Origin: an uncultured Clostridia bacterium
Lineage (GTDB): Bacteria > Bacillota > Clostridia > TANB77 > CAG-508
Reading direction: 5' to 3'
Assembly: GCA_934157205.1 (NCBI GenBank)
Contig: CAKPHJ010000004.1
Location: forward strand, 1-64,000
DNA length: 64,000 nucleotides
A program made the translations under genes and the position numbers. Of the stretch, positions 8,728 through 17,648 are shown in pieces (the stretch's first letter is position 1; each line of letters opens with the position of its first letter). The notes under the pieces are model-generated. The model did no database searches. It saw only the letters and a list, made by a program, of their open reading frames with translations, and was not told where the DNA came from.

Positions 8728-9606
8728 CCATTTTGGAACATATTCTTCTTCATGTTCTCCTAATTCTTGAATAAAACCATTTTCAAATTCTAATTGTTCT
8801 ATATAATTTTCTATTTCTTGCCATTCTTTTTGTGATAATTTTCTATTTAAAAAAGCATCATCTTTTGCTTTATAAGTAGGAAAATATTGTGCCATTACAC
8901 TTATATATGTATTTTGTGGCAAATTGTATTTTATCCATTTTAAAACATCTTTGCTATTTTGGATATAATTTGGCAATACTAAATGTCTAATTATAACACC
9001 TTTTTTTATTATTCCATTTGAATCAAATTTTGGACTTCCTACTTGTTTTATCATTTCTTTTATTGCTAATTGTGCAATTTCAAAATAGTTATCAATTTTT
9101 GAATATTTTTTTGCTAGTTCATTGTTTGCATATTTCAAGTCTGGTAAATAGACATCAATATAGCCATTTAACATTTTTAATGTTTCTATATTTTCATACC
9201 CATTTGTATTATATATTATTGGTATTTTTAAACCTTTGTTTCTTGCAATTTTTATTGCTTCAATTATTTGCAAAACATAACTAGTTGGTGTTACTAAATT
9301 TATATTGTTCACACCATTTTCTTGTTGTATTAAAAAAATTTGTGCCAATTGTTCTATAGTAATTTCTTTGCCTTTTCCTTGTTGACTTATTTCATAGTTT
9401 TGACAAAAAATACAATTTAAATTGCAATTAGAAAAAAATACAGTTCCAGAACCATTTTTTCCGCTTATACAAGGTTCTTCAAAGTTATGTGTACTATAAA
9501 GTGCTATTTTTACTTTTTCGTTTGCCTTACATCTACCAATTTTTTCATTTCTATTTACTCCGCATTTATGAGGACATAAAGTACAATTTTCTAATTCTTT
9601 TATCAT
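8719..9606 (-). CDS. Radical SAM protein, PflX/COG1313-like (PFL-activase homologue)
   Basis: The 295-residue protein has the radical SAM CX3CX2C cluster motif in CNLNCIFCQNY. An N-terminal CTLCPHKCGVNR segment is typical of uncharacterised PflX-type homologues of pyruvate formate-lyase activating enzyme. INLVTPTSYVLQ and DVYLPDLKYAN are also family landmarks. ATG at 9606 is preferred because GGAGA lies 6 nt upstream, whereas the ATG at 9618 has no site. The substrate is unknown. Two CGG triplets are out of frame (TGC GGA, AGC GGA). Confidence 0.85.
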   Translation of the reverse strand: MIKELENCTLCPHKCGVNRNEKIGRCKANEKVKIALYSTHNFEEPCISGKNGSGTVFFSNCNLNCIFCQNYEISQQGKGKEITIEQLAQIFLIQQENGVNNINLVTPTSYVLQIIEAIKIARNKGLKIPIIYNTNGYENIETLKMLNGYIDVYLPDLKYANNELAKKYSKIDNYFEIAQLAIKEMIKQVGSPKFDSNGIIKKGVIIRHLVLPNYIQNSKDVLKWIKYNLPQNTYISVMAQYFPTYKAKDDAFLNRKLSQKEWQEIENYIEQLEFENGFIQELGEHEEEYVPKWEV

Positions 9607-9705
9607 TTTTTTCTCCATTTTTGTTACATTTTATAATTTATACTTTATTTTAATTTTTACATAAAATGTTCTACCTAAAAATTTTTATTTAGTTATAAAT
9701 TATTA

Positions 9706-10419
9706 TTATGTTATATCACTAGAACTTTCAATATATAGTTTTGAATTTTCTTTATCTTGTTTTAATTTTAGTTTCTTTTTTGTGAATTTTTCTGCATTGT
9801 TTTTTACAATTTCTTTTGAACTTTCTTCTTCAGAACTTTTTACTTTTGCTATTTCTTCATTTTTTAAATTTTTTATAATTATTTCTTGTTCTTCTGTTTC
9901 GCTATTATTATTTTGACTATAATTATTCATTAAATTAGAATAGTCTTCTATATATTCAATTATTTCTACTTCATATCCATCTTTTGTTTTTTCTACTTTA
10001 TTTAAAATAAACTCATCTTCTTGTTCGTCTAGACCTCTTCCTTCTGCATAATATTTATCATTTTCTTCGTTATATGTTATGCTTTCATTTCCTTGCTTTG
10101 GAAATGTTTTTTCTAGGTCATTTCCAAAAATTTCTTTTGCTTTTTCTTCTATTTGGTCATATGTTAATTCATAGTCTTCCAAATTTTTTTTAACTACTTC
10201 CCATATCCAAATATCGTCTGCATTGTTTATATTTTCGAATGTTGGTAATGCTTCTTTTGTTATTTCTTTCCACATATATATTTTTGTTATATATGTTTCA
10301 ATATTTTCAATTTCTTGCATGCTTATATTGTTATTTTTTTTTATAACTATATTTTTATATCCAAGCATTCCTAAGAAAACAATTATTAAAATTATTATAA
10401 TGATTATTAATTTTTTCAT
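9706..10419 (-). CDS. Membrane-anchored protein of unknown function
   Basis: The 237-residue protein has a single N-terminal hydrophobic segment (residues about 3-22, rich in I, L and V), followed by a hydrophilic, acidic extracytoplasmic region. It has no recognised domain and ends with a K/E-rich segment. ATG at 10419 is favoured over 10431 because AAGGA sits about 10 nt upstream of it and abuts the other. It follows clpX by 22 bp, so it is probably the last gene of the tig-clpP-clpX transcript or a sub-operon. Confidence 0.7.
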   Translation of the reverse strand: MKKLIIIIIILIIVFLGMLGYKNIVIKKNNNISMQEIENIETYITKIYMWKEITKEALPTFENINNADDIWIWEVVKKNLEDYELTYDQIEEKAKEIFGNDLEKTFPKQGNESITYNEENDKYYAEGRGLDEQEDEFILNKVEKTKDGYEVEIIEYIEDYSNLMNNYSQNNNSETEEQEIIIKNLKNEEIAKVKSSEEESSKEIVKNNAEKFTKKKLKLKQDKENSKLYIESSSDIT

Positions 10420-10441
10420 AATTAATTTCATTCCTTTTTAT

Positions 10442-11767
10442 TTACGCTGTTTCTTTTGTATCTGCGTTATTTGGAATTTGTCTTTTTTTCTTTACAGCTG
10501 GTTTTCTTGTATTTTTGTTTTCGTTTATTATTGTTTTTGGTCCTGTTTTATTTACAACAGTGTCTTTTGTTATTATGCATTTTTCTATATTAGGATTTGA
10601 TGGTATTTCGAACATTATATCTCTCATTATTTCTTCTATTATAGATCTAAGACCTCTTGCTCCTGTTTTTCTTTCTATTGCTTTTTCTACAATTGCTTCT
10701 AAAGCTTCTTGTTCAAATATTAGCTCAACTCCATCTATTTCAAATAATTTTTGATATTGTTTTACTAATGAGTTTTTTGGTTCTACTAAAATTTTAATTA
10801 ATGCTTCTTTGTCTAAATCTTTTAATGTTGCAACTATTGGAAGTCTTCCTATAAATTCTGGTATTAAACCAAATTTTAATAAATCTTGTGGTAATAGTTC
10901 TTGAAAAATTTCATATTTACTTACTTCTTTAGTATTTTTTCTTTGTGCTCCAAATCCTATTGCTTTTTCTCCTGTTCTGTCTCTTATTATATTTTCTAAA
11001 CCTTCAAATGCTCCACCACATATTATTAGTATGTTTTCTGTGTTTATTTGAATAAGTTCTTGGTTTGGATGTTTTCTTCCACCTTGAGGTGGTACAGACG
11101 CTATTGTACCTTCTATGATTTTTAAAAGTGCTTGTTGTACACCTTCACCACTTACATCTCTTGTTATTGAAGGGTTTTCAGATTTTCTTGTAATTTTGTC
11201 TATTTCGTCTATATATATAATACCTTTTTCTGCTTTTTGTACATCTCCATCTGCAGCTTGAATTAATTTTAGCAAAATATTTTCAACGTCTTCTCCTACA
11301 TAACCAGCTTCTGTAAGTGTTGTTGCATCTGCAATAGCAAATGGTACATTTAAAATTTTTGCTAGTGTTCTAGCAAGAAGCGTTTTTCCACAACCTGTAG
11401 GACCTAAAAGTAATATATTGCTTTTTTGTATTTCTATATCATCTTTATTGGCTGCTTCTTCATGTGCTATTCTTTTATAATGATTATAAACAGCTACAGC
11501 TAGTGTTTTTTTTGCTTCGTCTTGACCTATTACATAATCATCTAATACTTTTTTTATTTCTTTTGGACTTGGTACATTATTTAATTCGTTTAAAGTATAT
11601 CCTGCTTTTTCTTCCTCATATAGTTCTGCTTCTATTATATTTGTGCATAGTTCTATACATTCATCACATATATATACTCCTGGTCCAGCAACTATTTTTT
11701 TTACATTTTCTTGAGACTTTCCACAAAATGAACATCTAACATTTCTAGGTATATCATTTTTTGCCAT
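10442..11767 (-). CDS. clpX: ATP-dependent Clp protease ATP-binding subunit ClpX
   Basis: The 441-residue unfoldase begins with a zinc-binding domain (CSFCGKSQ, then CDECIELC). Walker A is GPTGCGKT, Walker B IIYIDEIDKI, and the pore-loop region is GYVGEDVEN. The C-terminal ends with a K/N/T-rich tail. ATG at 11767 has GAGGAGA about 10 nt upstream. It delivers substrates to ClpP, encoded 28 bp upstream. Confidence 0.96.
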   Translation of the reverse strand: MAKNDIPRNVRCSFCGKSQENVKKIVAGPGVYICDECIELCTNIIEAELYEEEKAGYTLNELNNVPSPKEIKKVLDDYVIGQDEAKKTLAVAVYNHYKRIAHEEAANKDDIEIQKSNILLLGPTGCGKTLLARTLAKILNVPFAIADATTLTEAGYVGEDVENILLKLIQAADGDVQKAEKGIIYIDEIDKITRKSENPSITRDVSGEGVQQALLKIIEGTIASVPPQGGRKHPNQELIQINTENILIICGGAFEGLENIIRDRTGEKAIGFGAQRKNTKEVSKYEIFQELLPQDLLKFGLIPEFIGRLPIVATLKDLDKEALIKILVEPKNSLVKQYQKLFEIDGVELIFEQEALEAIVEKAIERKTGARGLRSIIEEIMRDIMFEIPSNPNIEKCIITKDTVVNKTGPKTIINENKNTRKPAVKKKRQIPNNADTKETA

Positions 11768-11795
11768 ACTTTTTTCTCTCCTCATTTTTTATTTT

Positions 11796-12401
11796 TTACT
11801 TTCTTTTGTCCATTATTCCATCTATTAAGCCATATTCTAATGCTTCTTGTGCTGTCATGTAATTGTCTCTTTCTGTGTCTTGTTGTATTTTTTCTACTGT
11901 TTGGCCTGTTCTATCACTTAAAAATTTATTTAATTTTTCTCTTGTTTTTACAAGGTGATCTGCATGAATTTTTATTTCTGTTGCTTGGCCAGATAATCCG
12001 CCACCACCAATTAATGGTTGATGTATTAATATTTCTGCATTTGGTGTTGCAAATCTTCTTCCTTTTTCTCCTGCAGCCAAAAGTGCTGATCCCATACTAG
12101 CTGCCATACCTATACAAATTGTTGAAACAGGACAGCTTATATAATTCATTGTGTCTATAATTCCCATTCCATCTGTAATTGATCCTCCTGGTGAATTTAT
12201 GTATAGTGATATTTCTTTTTCTGGATCTTCAGATTCTAGAAATAATAATTGTGCAATTATTAAACTTGATGTTGTTGGATTAACATCTTCTCCTAAAAAT
12301 ATTATTCTATCTTTTAATAGTCTTGAAAATATATCGTATGATCTTTCTCCTTTGCTTGTTTGTTCAATAACATATGGTACTAAACTATTTTTTTCTAACA
12401 T
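11796..12401 (-). CDS. clpP: ATP-dependent Clp protease proteolytic subunit ClpP
   Basis: The 201-residue serine protease has the nucleophile in GMAASMGSALLAAG (serine about residue 97), the histidine in NAEILIHQPL and the aspartate in the ERDNYM region. It assembles as tetradecamers with ClpX and ClpC, both encoded here. GGAGG precedes the ATG. No CtsR box is seen upstream, so unlike the ctsR operon this copy is probably not CtsR-controlled. Confidence 0.96.
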   Translation of the reverse strand: MLEKNSLVPYVIEQTSKGERSYDIFSRLLKDRIIFLGEDVNPTTSSLIIAQLLFLESEDPEKEISLYINSPGGSITDGMGIIDTMNYISCPVSTICIGMAASMGSALLAAGEKGRRFATPNAEILIHQPLIGGGGLSGQATEIKIHADHLVKTREKLNKFLSDRTGQTVEKIQQDTERDNYMTAQEALEYGLIDGIMDKRK

Positions 12402-12445
12402 TTTTATTCCTCCTTTATATTAGGTTTACTCCTAATCTTTTATAT

Positions 12446-12474
12446 TATATATCATTTTTTTTAATTATAAACAA
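12446..12474 (-). promoter_or_regulatory. Promoter of clpP
   Basis: TTGTTT (12469-12474 on the minus strand), 17-bp spacer and TATATA -10 lie 45-73 bp upstream of clpP. A short hairpin TTAGG-AGTAAA-CCTAA follows in the leader. Confidence 0.5.
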
Positions 12475-12495
12475 GTATATTTTATAAAACAATAA

Positions 12496-12541
12496 AATGG
12501 TCAGAAAAATTATATAAATTATCCCCCAACCATTTTATATT
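12496..12541 (-). terminator. Stem-loop downstream of tig
   Basis: AAAATGGT and ACCATTTT pair across about 29 nt just after the tig stop codon. It may terminate or attenuate transcription between tig and clpP. Confidence 0.45.
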
Positions 12542-12543
12542 TT

Positions 12544-13830
12544 TTATTTTATTTTTGCGTTTTCTACTAAAAATTCTATTGCTTTTTCTGATGCTAATCC
12601 TTGTTTTATGTAATTTCTAACATTTTCATTTTTAAGGAATTCTTCATCATTTTCTTTTCCATAATTTTTAGCCATTTCTTTTAATTTTTTGTCTATATCT
12701 TCTTCTGTTGCTTCGATTTTTTCTGCTTCTATAATTGCTTCTAAAGCTAGTCTTGATTTTATTCCTTCAATTGCTTGAGGTTCATATTCTTTTCTTATAT
12801 CTTCTTCTGTTTTACCCATCATTTGAAGATATTGTTCAAATTTAAGTCCTTGATATGATAAACGTTGTTCTATGTCTTTTATCATGTTGTCTATTTCGTT
12901 TTCTATCATTCCAGATGGAATTTCTACTTTCATGTCATCACAAACTGCTTTTATAACTGCTTCTTGTGTTTCATATTTTGCCTTTTCATCATTTTGTTTT
13001 TGTTTTTTTGCTTTTATGTCTTTTTTTAGTTCTTTTAATGTATCAAATTCGCTAACATCTTTTGCAAATTCATCGTCTAATTCTGGTAATTCTTTCTTTT
13101 TTATTTCATGTACTTTTACCTTGAATGTTGCTGGTTTTCCAGCTAATTCTTTTGCAAAATATTCTTTTGGGAATTTAACTTCAATTTCTTTTTCTTCGTC
13201 TATATTCATTCCAATAACTTGATCTTCAAATCCTGGAATAAATGTGTTGCTACCTATTTCAAGTTCATGACCTTCTGCTTTTCCTCCATCAAATGGTTTT
13301 CCGTCGACAAATCCTTCAAAGTCTATTACAGCTATATCTCCACTTGCTACTGGTCTATCGTCTACAGATATCATTCTGCTATTGTGTTCTTGCATATGAG
13401 AAAGTTCGTGTTGAACATCTTTTTCTGTAGCTTTATATTCTATTTTATCAATCTCTACACCTTTATATTTTCCAAGTTTTACTTCTGGTTTTGTTTGCAT
13501 TACTGCTGTGAATATTAAGTCTTTTCCTTTTTCTATTTGTTCTACTTCAATGTCTGGTCTACTTACTATTTCTAATTTATTTTCTTCTATTGCTTCTTCT
13601 AATGCTTTTTGTGCTACTTCATTAAATGCATCTTCATAGAATATTTCTTTTCCATAGTATTTTTCTACTATTTGCATTGGTGCTTTTCCTTTTCTAAATC
13701 CAGGAATATTAAAATATTTAGCACTTTGGAAATATACTTTTTTTATTGCTTCATCAAATTTTGAAGCTTCTACTGTTATTTTTACTTTAACTTCATTTGC
13801 GTTTTTTGTTTTTTCTACTTTACTTTTCAT
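12544..13830 (-). CDS. tig: Trigger factor
   Basis: The 428-residue ribosome-associated chaperone and peptidyl-prolyl isomerase has the ribosome-binding signature FRKGKAP (in NIPGFRKGKAPMQIVEKYYG), a central FKBP-type domain (DIAVIDFEGFVDGKPFDGG) and a helical C-terminal arm domain. ATG at 13830 has AAGGATTG upstream. The tig-clpP-clpX order is conserved in many bacteria. Confidence 0.95.
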   Translation of the reverse strand: MKSKVEKTKNANEVKVKITVEASKFDEAIKKVYFQSAKYFNIPGFRKGKAPMQIVEKYYGKEIFYEDAFNEVAQKALEEAIEENKLEIVSRPDIEVEQIEKGKDLIFTAVMQTKPEVKLGKYKGVEIDKIEYKATEKDVQHELSHMQEHNSRMISVDDRPVASGDIAVIDFEGFVDGKPFDGGKAEGHELEIGSNTFIPGFEDQVIGMNIDEEKEIEVKFPKEYFAKELAGKPATFKVKVHEIKKKELPELDDEFAKDVSEFDTLKELKKDIKAKKQKQNDEKAKYETQEAVIKAVCDDMKVEIPSGMIENEIDNMIKDIEQRLSYQGLKFEQYLQMMGKTEEDIRKEYEPQAIEGIKSRLALEAIIEAEKIEATEEDIDKKLKEMAKNYGKENDEEFLKNENVRNYIKQGLASEKAIEFLVENAKIK

Positions 13831-13998
13831 TTTATTCAATCCTTTCATTTATCATGTAGCTTAATCATTATATCACATTTCTACTATTTTGCAAGGAAAA
13901 TTTTTATATTTTTTAAAAAATACTTGTTTTTTTTATTTTTTTGTGTTAAACTTGGTATTAGTCAGTTTATTTATAAAATTTAGGAGGTGCAATTAAGA

Positions 13999-14196
13999 AT
14001 GGCAGTATGTGAAATTTGTAAAAAAGGAACTACACATGGAAATCAACTTAGCATAACTCGTTCACACATCAGTAAAAGATCTCCACGTACATGGAAACCT
14101 AATTTAAGAAGAGTTAAAGCAGTTGTTAATGGTCAAATAAAAAGAGTTTATGTATGTGCTAAATGTTTAAAAGATGGTAAAATTAAAAGAGCTTAA
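13999..14196 (+). CDS. rpmB: 50S ribosomal protein L28
   Basis: The 65-residue protein begins MAVCEICKKGTTHGNQ and has a second cysteine pair CAKC, making it the zinc-binding form of L28. SHISKRSPRTWKPNLRRV is canonical. ATG at 13999 follows TAGGAGGTG. It is divergent from tig. In Bacillus rpmB is a neighbour of spoVM, and a SpoVM-like gene lies here on the opposite strand just downstream. Confidence 0.95.
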   Translation: MAVCEICKKGTTHGNQLSITRSHISKRSPRTWKPNLRRVKAVVNGQIKRVYVCAKCLKDGKIKRA

Positions 14197-14212
14197 AGCT
14201 CTTTTTTTGTTA
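14187..14212 (+). terminator. Intrinsic terminator of rpmB
   Basis: AAAGAGCT pairs with AGCTCTTT around the TAA stop and is followed by a T run. Confidence 0.8.
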
Positions 14213-14242
14213 TAACAAAAATATTTTCAAATTATTTTATTC

Positions 14243-14317
14243 TTATTCTTTTATTCCAAAAATAAGCTTTACGAATCCCCTTAAAAACTTAGGAACTTTT
14301 TTTACAACTACTGTCAT
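14243..14317 (-). CDS. spoVM: SpoVM-like stage V sporulation peptide (24 residues)
   Basis: A 24-residue ORF reads MTVVVKKVPKFLRGFVKLIF plus GIKE. It aligns without gaps to the pattern of SpoVM, an amphipathic membrane-curvature-sensing peptide of about 26 residues with a K-x-PKFL-x-G-x-V-[RK] core, which marks the forespore and anchors SpoIVA for coat assembly. A strong AAGGAGGG lies 7 nt upstream of the ATG. Proximity to rpmB matches the Bacillus arrangement (established knowledge), which supports the call despite the tiny size. It implies an endospore former. Confidence 0.75.
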   Translation of the reverse strand: MTVVVKKVPKFLRGFVKLIFGIKE

Positions 14318-14344
14318 ATGTATTCCCTCCTTGTCTTTTTTGTC

Positions 14345-14494
14345 TTAGCAAGCTAGCCACATTATACCAACACAAACAACTATTACACCTATTAGAAATA
14401 GCCAACCTGTTACTGGAAGTAACAATACCAACAATATTCCAAGTCCCAATCCAATTAAACAAACAGCCAAAGTTTTTCTTAATAATTTACACAT
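14345..14494 (-). CDS. Small two-segment membrane protein (49 residues)
   Basis: A 49-residue ORF starts MCKLLRKTLAVCLIGLG and is almost wholly hydrophobic: two membrane segments (about 9-28 and 31-47) separated by PVTG. It lies 27 bp upstream of the SpoVM-like gene in the same direction, so the two are probably co-transcribed. An alternative in-frame ATG four codons upstream directly abuts an AAGGA and is less likely. The function is unknown; the pairing suggests a sporulation or envelope role, which is inference. Confidence 0.6.
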   Translation of the reverse strand: MCKLLRKTLAVCLIGLGLGILLVLLLPVTGWLFLIGVIVVCVGIMWLAC

Positions 14495-14656
14495 ATTAAA
14501 CACCATTCCTTATTTAAAGATTTTATTACTTCCAACATTCTTTATATATTATATTATTTTAAAATTTATTTGTTCCTAATTATGAAAACTAATTAAAATG
14601 GCAAAAAATTTGCAAATTATAATAAAATTATGTAATATATATTTGGAGGCGATTTT

Positions 14657-15302
14657 ATGCAAAAAAAAGATACTTTAGATTTTATAAATTGTTTAAAAAA
14701 TAGATATCCAGATGCAAAATGCAGTTTAGACTTTATAACACCATTTGAACTAGTTGTTGCTGTTATGCTATCTGCTCAATGTACAGATGAAAGAGTAAAT
14801 ATTGTTACAAAACAATTATTTAATAGATGTAAAACAATTGAAGATTTTGCAAACATTGAAATTTCCGAATTGGAAAATTTAATACATTCATGTGGTTTTT
14901 ATAAAAATAAAGCTAAAAACATAAAACTATGTGCAAAACAGGTTTTGGAAAATTTCAATGGCATAGTTCCTCACACAATGAATGAACTTATGTCATTGGC
15001 TGGTGTTGGAAGAAAATCTGCAAATGTTATTTTACTTGAAGTATTCAATATTAGCGAAGGAATAGCTGTTGATACACATGTTAAAAGAATTTCTAACCTA
15101 GTTCGGTCTTTCAGATAAAAAAGATCCAGAAAAAATAGAGCAAGATTTAATTAAAATTTTTCCAAAAGAATTTTTTAAAGATATAAATCATTTATTAATT
15201 TATCATGGTAGAAATACTTGCATAGCTAAAAAACCTCAATGTGAAAATTGTGTTATTCAAAAATATTGCAAACATTATCATACTTCAAATGTTATAGGAT
15301 AA
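14657..15302 (+). CDS. nth: Endonuclease III (contains one CGG +1 shift)
   Basis: Endonuclease III is the base-excision-repair DNA glycosylase/AP lyase for oxidised pyrimidines. The reconstructed protein is about 214 residues. It has the HhH motif LMSLAGVGRKSANVIL with the catalytic lysine, the catalytic aspartate in GIAVDTHVKR, and the C-terminal iron-sulfur cysteines C-X6-C-X2-C-X5-C (CIAKKPQCENCVIQKYC). The zero frame stops at 15117 soon after AAC CTA GTT CGG TCT. Skipping the C gives GTT GGT CTT TCA GAT and the normal VGLSDKKDPEKIE continuation with the cluster. TTGGAGGCG precedes the ATG. Confidence 0.88.
15104..15106 (+). other. CGG +1 shift site in nth
   Basis: Context GTT CGG TCT. 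Skipping C gives GGT (Gly) and restores the C-terminal 65 residues with the 4Fe-4S cysteines. This is one of two plus-strand sites. Confidence 0.88.
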
Positions 15303-15552
15303 TGGTTTTATTAATTTACTTACTAAAAACATTGAAATATAATTTTAAAATATCAATTCCTCGGCTTATTATAAAATTTAAGAAATTCTAACTTATTTTC
15401 TGGCACCCTTCCGCTATTCGCGAACTCTTTCCAGAAAATTTCGTAAGAATTTCTAAAATTTTTCCATTCACATTCGTCATTGAATTTAAAAATTATATTT
15501 CAATGTTTTCTTATTTTAGTTTTTATTAAACCATTATCCTATAACATTTGAA
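15284..15552. repeat. Palindromic intergenic repeat, copy A, inside an outer inverted repeat
   Basis: A perfect 25-bp inverted repeat (15284-15308 and 15528-15552) overlaps the nth stop codon. It encloses a 184-bp element (15326-15509) bounded by imperfect terminal inverted repeats beginning AAAACATTGAAATATA. The core is nearly identical to a copy at 37165-37347. No ORF is present. It resembles a MITE or a non-coding palindromic repeat. It also fills the gap between nth and the next gene. Confidence 0.7.
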
Positions 15553-15619
15553 AAATAAAGATTGACAAATACCCATTAAAAGTATATATTCAAACATATA
15601 ATAATAAGGAGGTTTTTTT

Positions 15620-16867
15620 ATGATTAAAAAGAAATTAAGTATCATTATGCTAATGTTAATACTTATTTTTTCACTAACTATTCCAGTTGTTAGAGCTGAA
15701 AACGAAACTGCTACTAATACTGAAGAAACAAATAATTCTGACATAGCATTAATTAATGATACATCAGAAACAAGAGCTGTTGAAACAAACAGTGATTTAA
15801 AAGAAGGTGATGTAACATTATTAGACAGTGATGTTAATATCGACTACGACATTGATGGTAACCTATTTGTAATTGCAGATACTGTAACAATTACATCTAA
15901 AATTGGAGGTGATGCTTTCATAATTGCCAAAGATATTAATATATCTAATACTGGTATGATTTATGGAAATCTATTTTCACTTTCAGAAAATTGTAAAGTA
16001 GAAGGTCTTTTATATGATATTTATTCTATATCAGATACTTTAGACATTTCAGGCTATATTCTTAGAGATGTAAGAACAATTAATAATAGTTTGAATATTA
16101 CTGGTTTAATAAACAGAAACGTATTTGCTTCTTGTTCAAAAATTACATTCCCATCTGAAAATTCAGCAAATACAAGTAATGAAAATGAAACAAATACTAC
16201 AAATGAAATATCTGATTCTGCTACAACTGATACCACAGAAAACAATACTCATATTGGAGGAAATCTAAACTATTCTTCAAGCGAAGAATCTACAATTCCA
16301 AATGGTTTTGTTTCAGGAAGTGTTAATTTTGAACAAAAAACAGAAAAAGAAACAACAACAAATATTTCTGAAATTATTATTTCACTTGGTTCTTTTGTTG
16401 TTACTACTATATTAATTTGGTTAATTATAAAAAGGATTTTACCTAAATTTACTGAAAATTGTGATAAAATACTTATTAAAAAGCCTTTACAAACTTTAGG
16501 TTATGGAATTTTAACTCCAATTATTTTTGTAGTTTGTTTTGTAATCTTACTATTACTTAATTTAACTATAAAATTCGCACTAATAACATTTGCTATATTC
16601 TGTATAATGCTTGCAATTAGTTCTTCAATATTTGCTATAGCAACAAATAATATTGTGTGTGAAAAATTAAAAATAACAAAAACATCTAGCAAATTTGGTA
16701 TACTTGTTGGTGTTTCAATAATTTTATACCTAATTGCTTTATTACCTTACATAGGTAGTTTATTCTCTCTTTTATATTCAATATTTGGTTTAGGAATTGC
16801 TATTTATGCATTGTTTTCTAAAAACAAAACATTTGATAAAAAAGATATAAAAGAAAAAGAAAATTAA
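15620..16867 (+). CDS. Secreted/membrane protein with polymer-forming-type beta region
   Basis: The 415-residue protein has a signal peptide (MIKKKLSIIMLMLILIFSLT, cleavage probably after VVRA). A repetitive beta-helix-like region (about 60-180, with DGNLFVIADTVTI, GGDAFIIAKDI and YGNLFSLSENCKV) resembles bactofilin/polymer-forming domains. A T/N/E/S-rich linker follows, then about four membrane helices at 255-400. AAGGAGG precedes the ATG. The C-terminal tail is charged. The function is unknown; a surface or envelope role is inferred from the topology. Confidence 0.7.
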   Translation: MIKKKLSIIMLMLILIFSLTIPVVRAENETATNTEETNNSDIALINDTSETRAVETNSDLKEGDVTLLDSDVNIDYDIDGNLFVIADTVTITSKIGGDAFIIAKDINISNTGMIYGNLFSLSENCKVEGLLYDIYSISDTLDISGYILRDVRTINNSLNITGLINRNVFASCSKITFPSENSANTSNENETNTTNEISDSATTDTTENNTHIGGNLNYSSSEESTIPNGFVSGSVNFEQKTEKETTTNISEIIISLGSFVVTTILIWLIIKRILPKFTENCDKILIKKPLQTLGYGILTPIIFVVCFVILLLLNLTIKFALITFAIFCIMLAISSSIFAIATNNIVCEKLKITKTSSKFGILVGVSIILYLIALLPYIGSLFSLLYSIFGLGIAIYALFSKNKTFDKKDIKEKEN

Positions 16868-16913
16868 ATATTTTTCGCTAGCCTTTAAATCTTATAAAGG
16901 TTAGAACAAAGAC

Positions 16914-16982
16914 GCGGACTTTAAAATGTTCTAATAAGTGCCAATTTTACCAATGTTATTAATGTCCGCTTTTGTTCTTCTT
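16914..16982. repeat. Imperfect inverted repeat between convergent genes
   Basis: GAACAAA-GACGCGGAC and GTCCGC-TTTTGTTC can pair across the gap between the polymer-forming-type gene and rpe. The right arm shares about 25 nt with 26586-26612. It could act as a bidirectional terminator. Confidence 0.45.
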
Positions 16983-16985
16983 AAA

Positions 16986-17648
16986 TTATTCTTTTTTTAA
17001 TTCGTCTATTATGGTTTTGAAATTATTAGCCATTAATATTGCCGTTCCTGAAACCAATATATTAGCTCCAGCTTTTTTTACTTTATCTGCAGTTTTTAAA
17101 TTTATTCCTCCATCAGCTTCAATATCTATTTCCAAATTATTTTCCTCAATATGATTTTTCAATTTTGAAATTTTTTCTATCATATCTGTTAATAATGTTT
17201 GCCCACCTTTTCCAGGTTCTACTGTCATAACTAAACATTGATGTACATATGGTAAAAATTCGTAAATTTCTTCTATATTTGTTTCTGGTTTTACAGAAAT
17301 TCCAACTCTGCAATTATTGTCTTTTATATATTTTATTAATTCATAAACCTCTTCTTTATTTTTACATGCTTCATAATGAAATGTTATTACATTTGGTTCT
17401 ACACATAAAAAATCATCTATAGCAGATTTTATATTTGTCACCATTAAATGTACATCTAATGGTAAATTAGATATTCTTTTTATGTATGAAGCATATTCAT
17501 ACATTTTATTATATGTGTTTTTTTCTACAAATTTTCCATCCATTACATCAATATGAAAATAATCTGTTTTTGATTTTTCAAGCTCAAAAAATACTGCTGA
17601 TTCCTCCCCTTTTTTTACTGATAATATAGATGTTGATACTTCTACCAT
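16986..17648 (-). CDS. rpe: Ribulose-phosphate 3-epimerase
   Basis: The 220-residue TIM-barrel enzyme of the pentose phosphate pathway interconverts ribulose-5-P and xylulose-5-P. Metal and catalytic motifs are DYFHIDVMDGKFVE, LDVHLMV, MTVEPGKGGQ and IEADGGIN. Its ATG overlaps the rsgA stop (ATGGTAG), so the genes are translationally coupled. The prpC-prkC-rsgA-rpe order is conserved in Firmicutes. Confidence 0.94.
   Translation of the reverse strand: MVEVSTSILSVKKGEESAVFFELEKSKTDYFHIDVMDGKFVEKNTYNKMYEYASYIKRISNLPLDVHLMVTNIKSAIDDFLCVEPNVITFHYEACKNKEEVYELIKYIKDNNCRVGISVKPETNIEEIYEFLPYVHQCLVMTVEPGKGGQTLLTDMIEKISKLKNHIEENNLEIDIEADGGINLKTADKVKKAGANILVSGTAILMANNFKTIIDELKKE

Noticed and set aside
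12402..12543. CtsR box upstream of clpP
   Set aside because: No GTCAAA tandem heptad is present there, unlike at 31897-31976.
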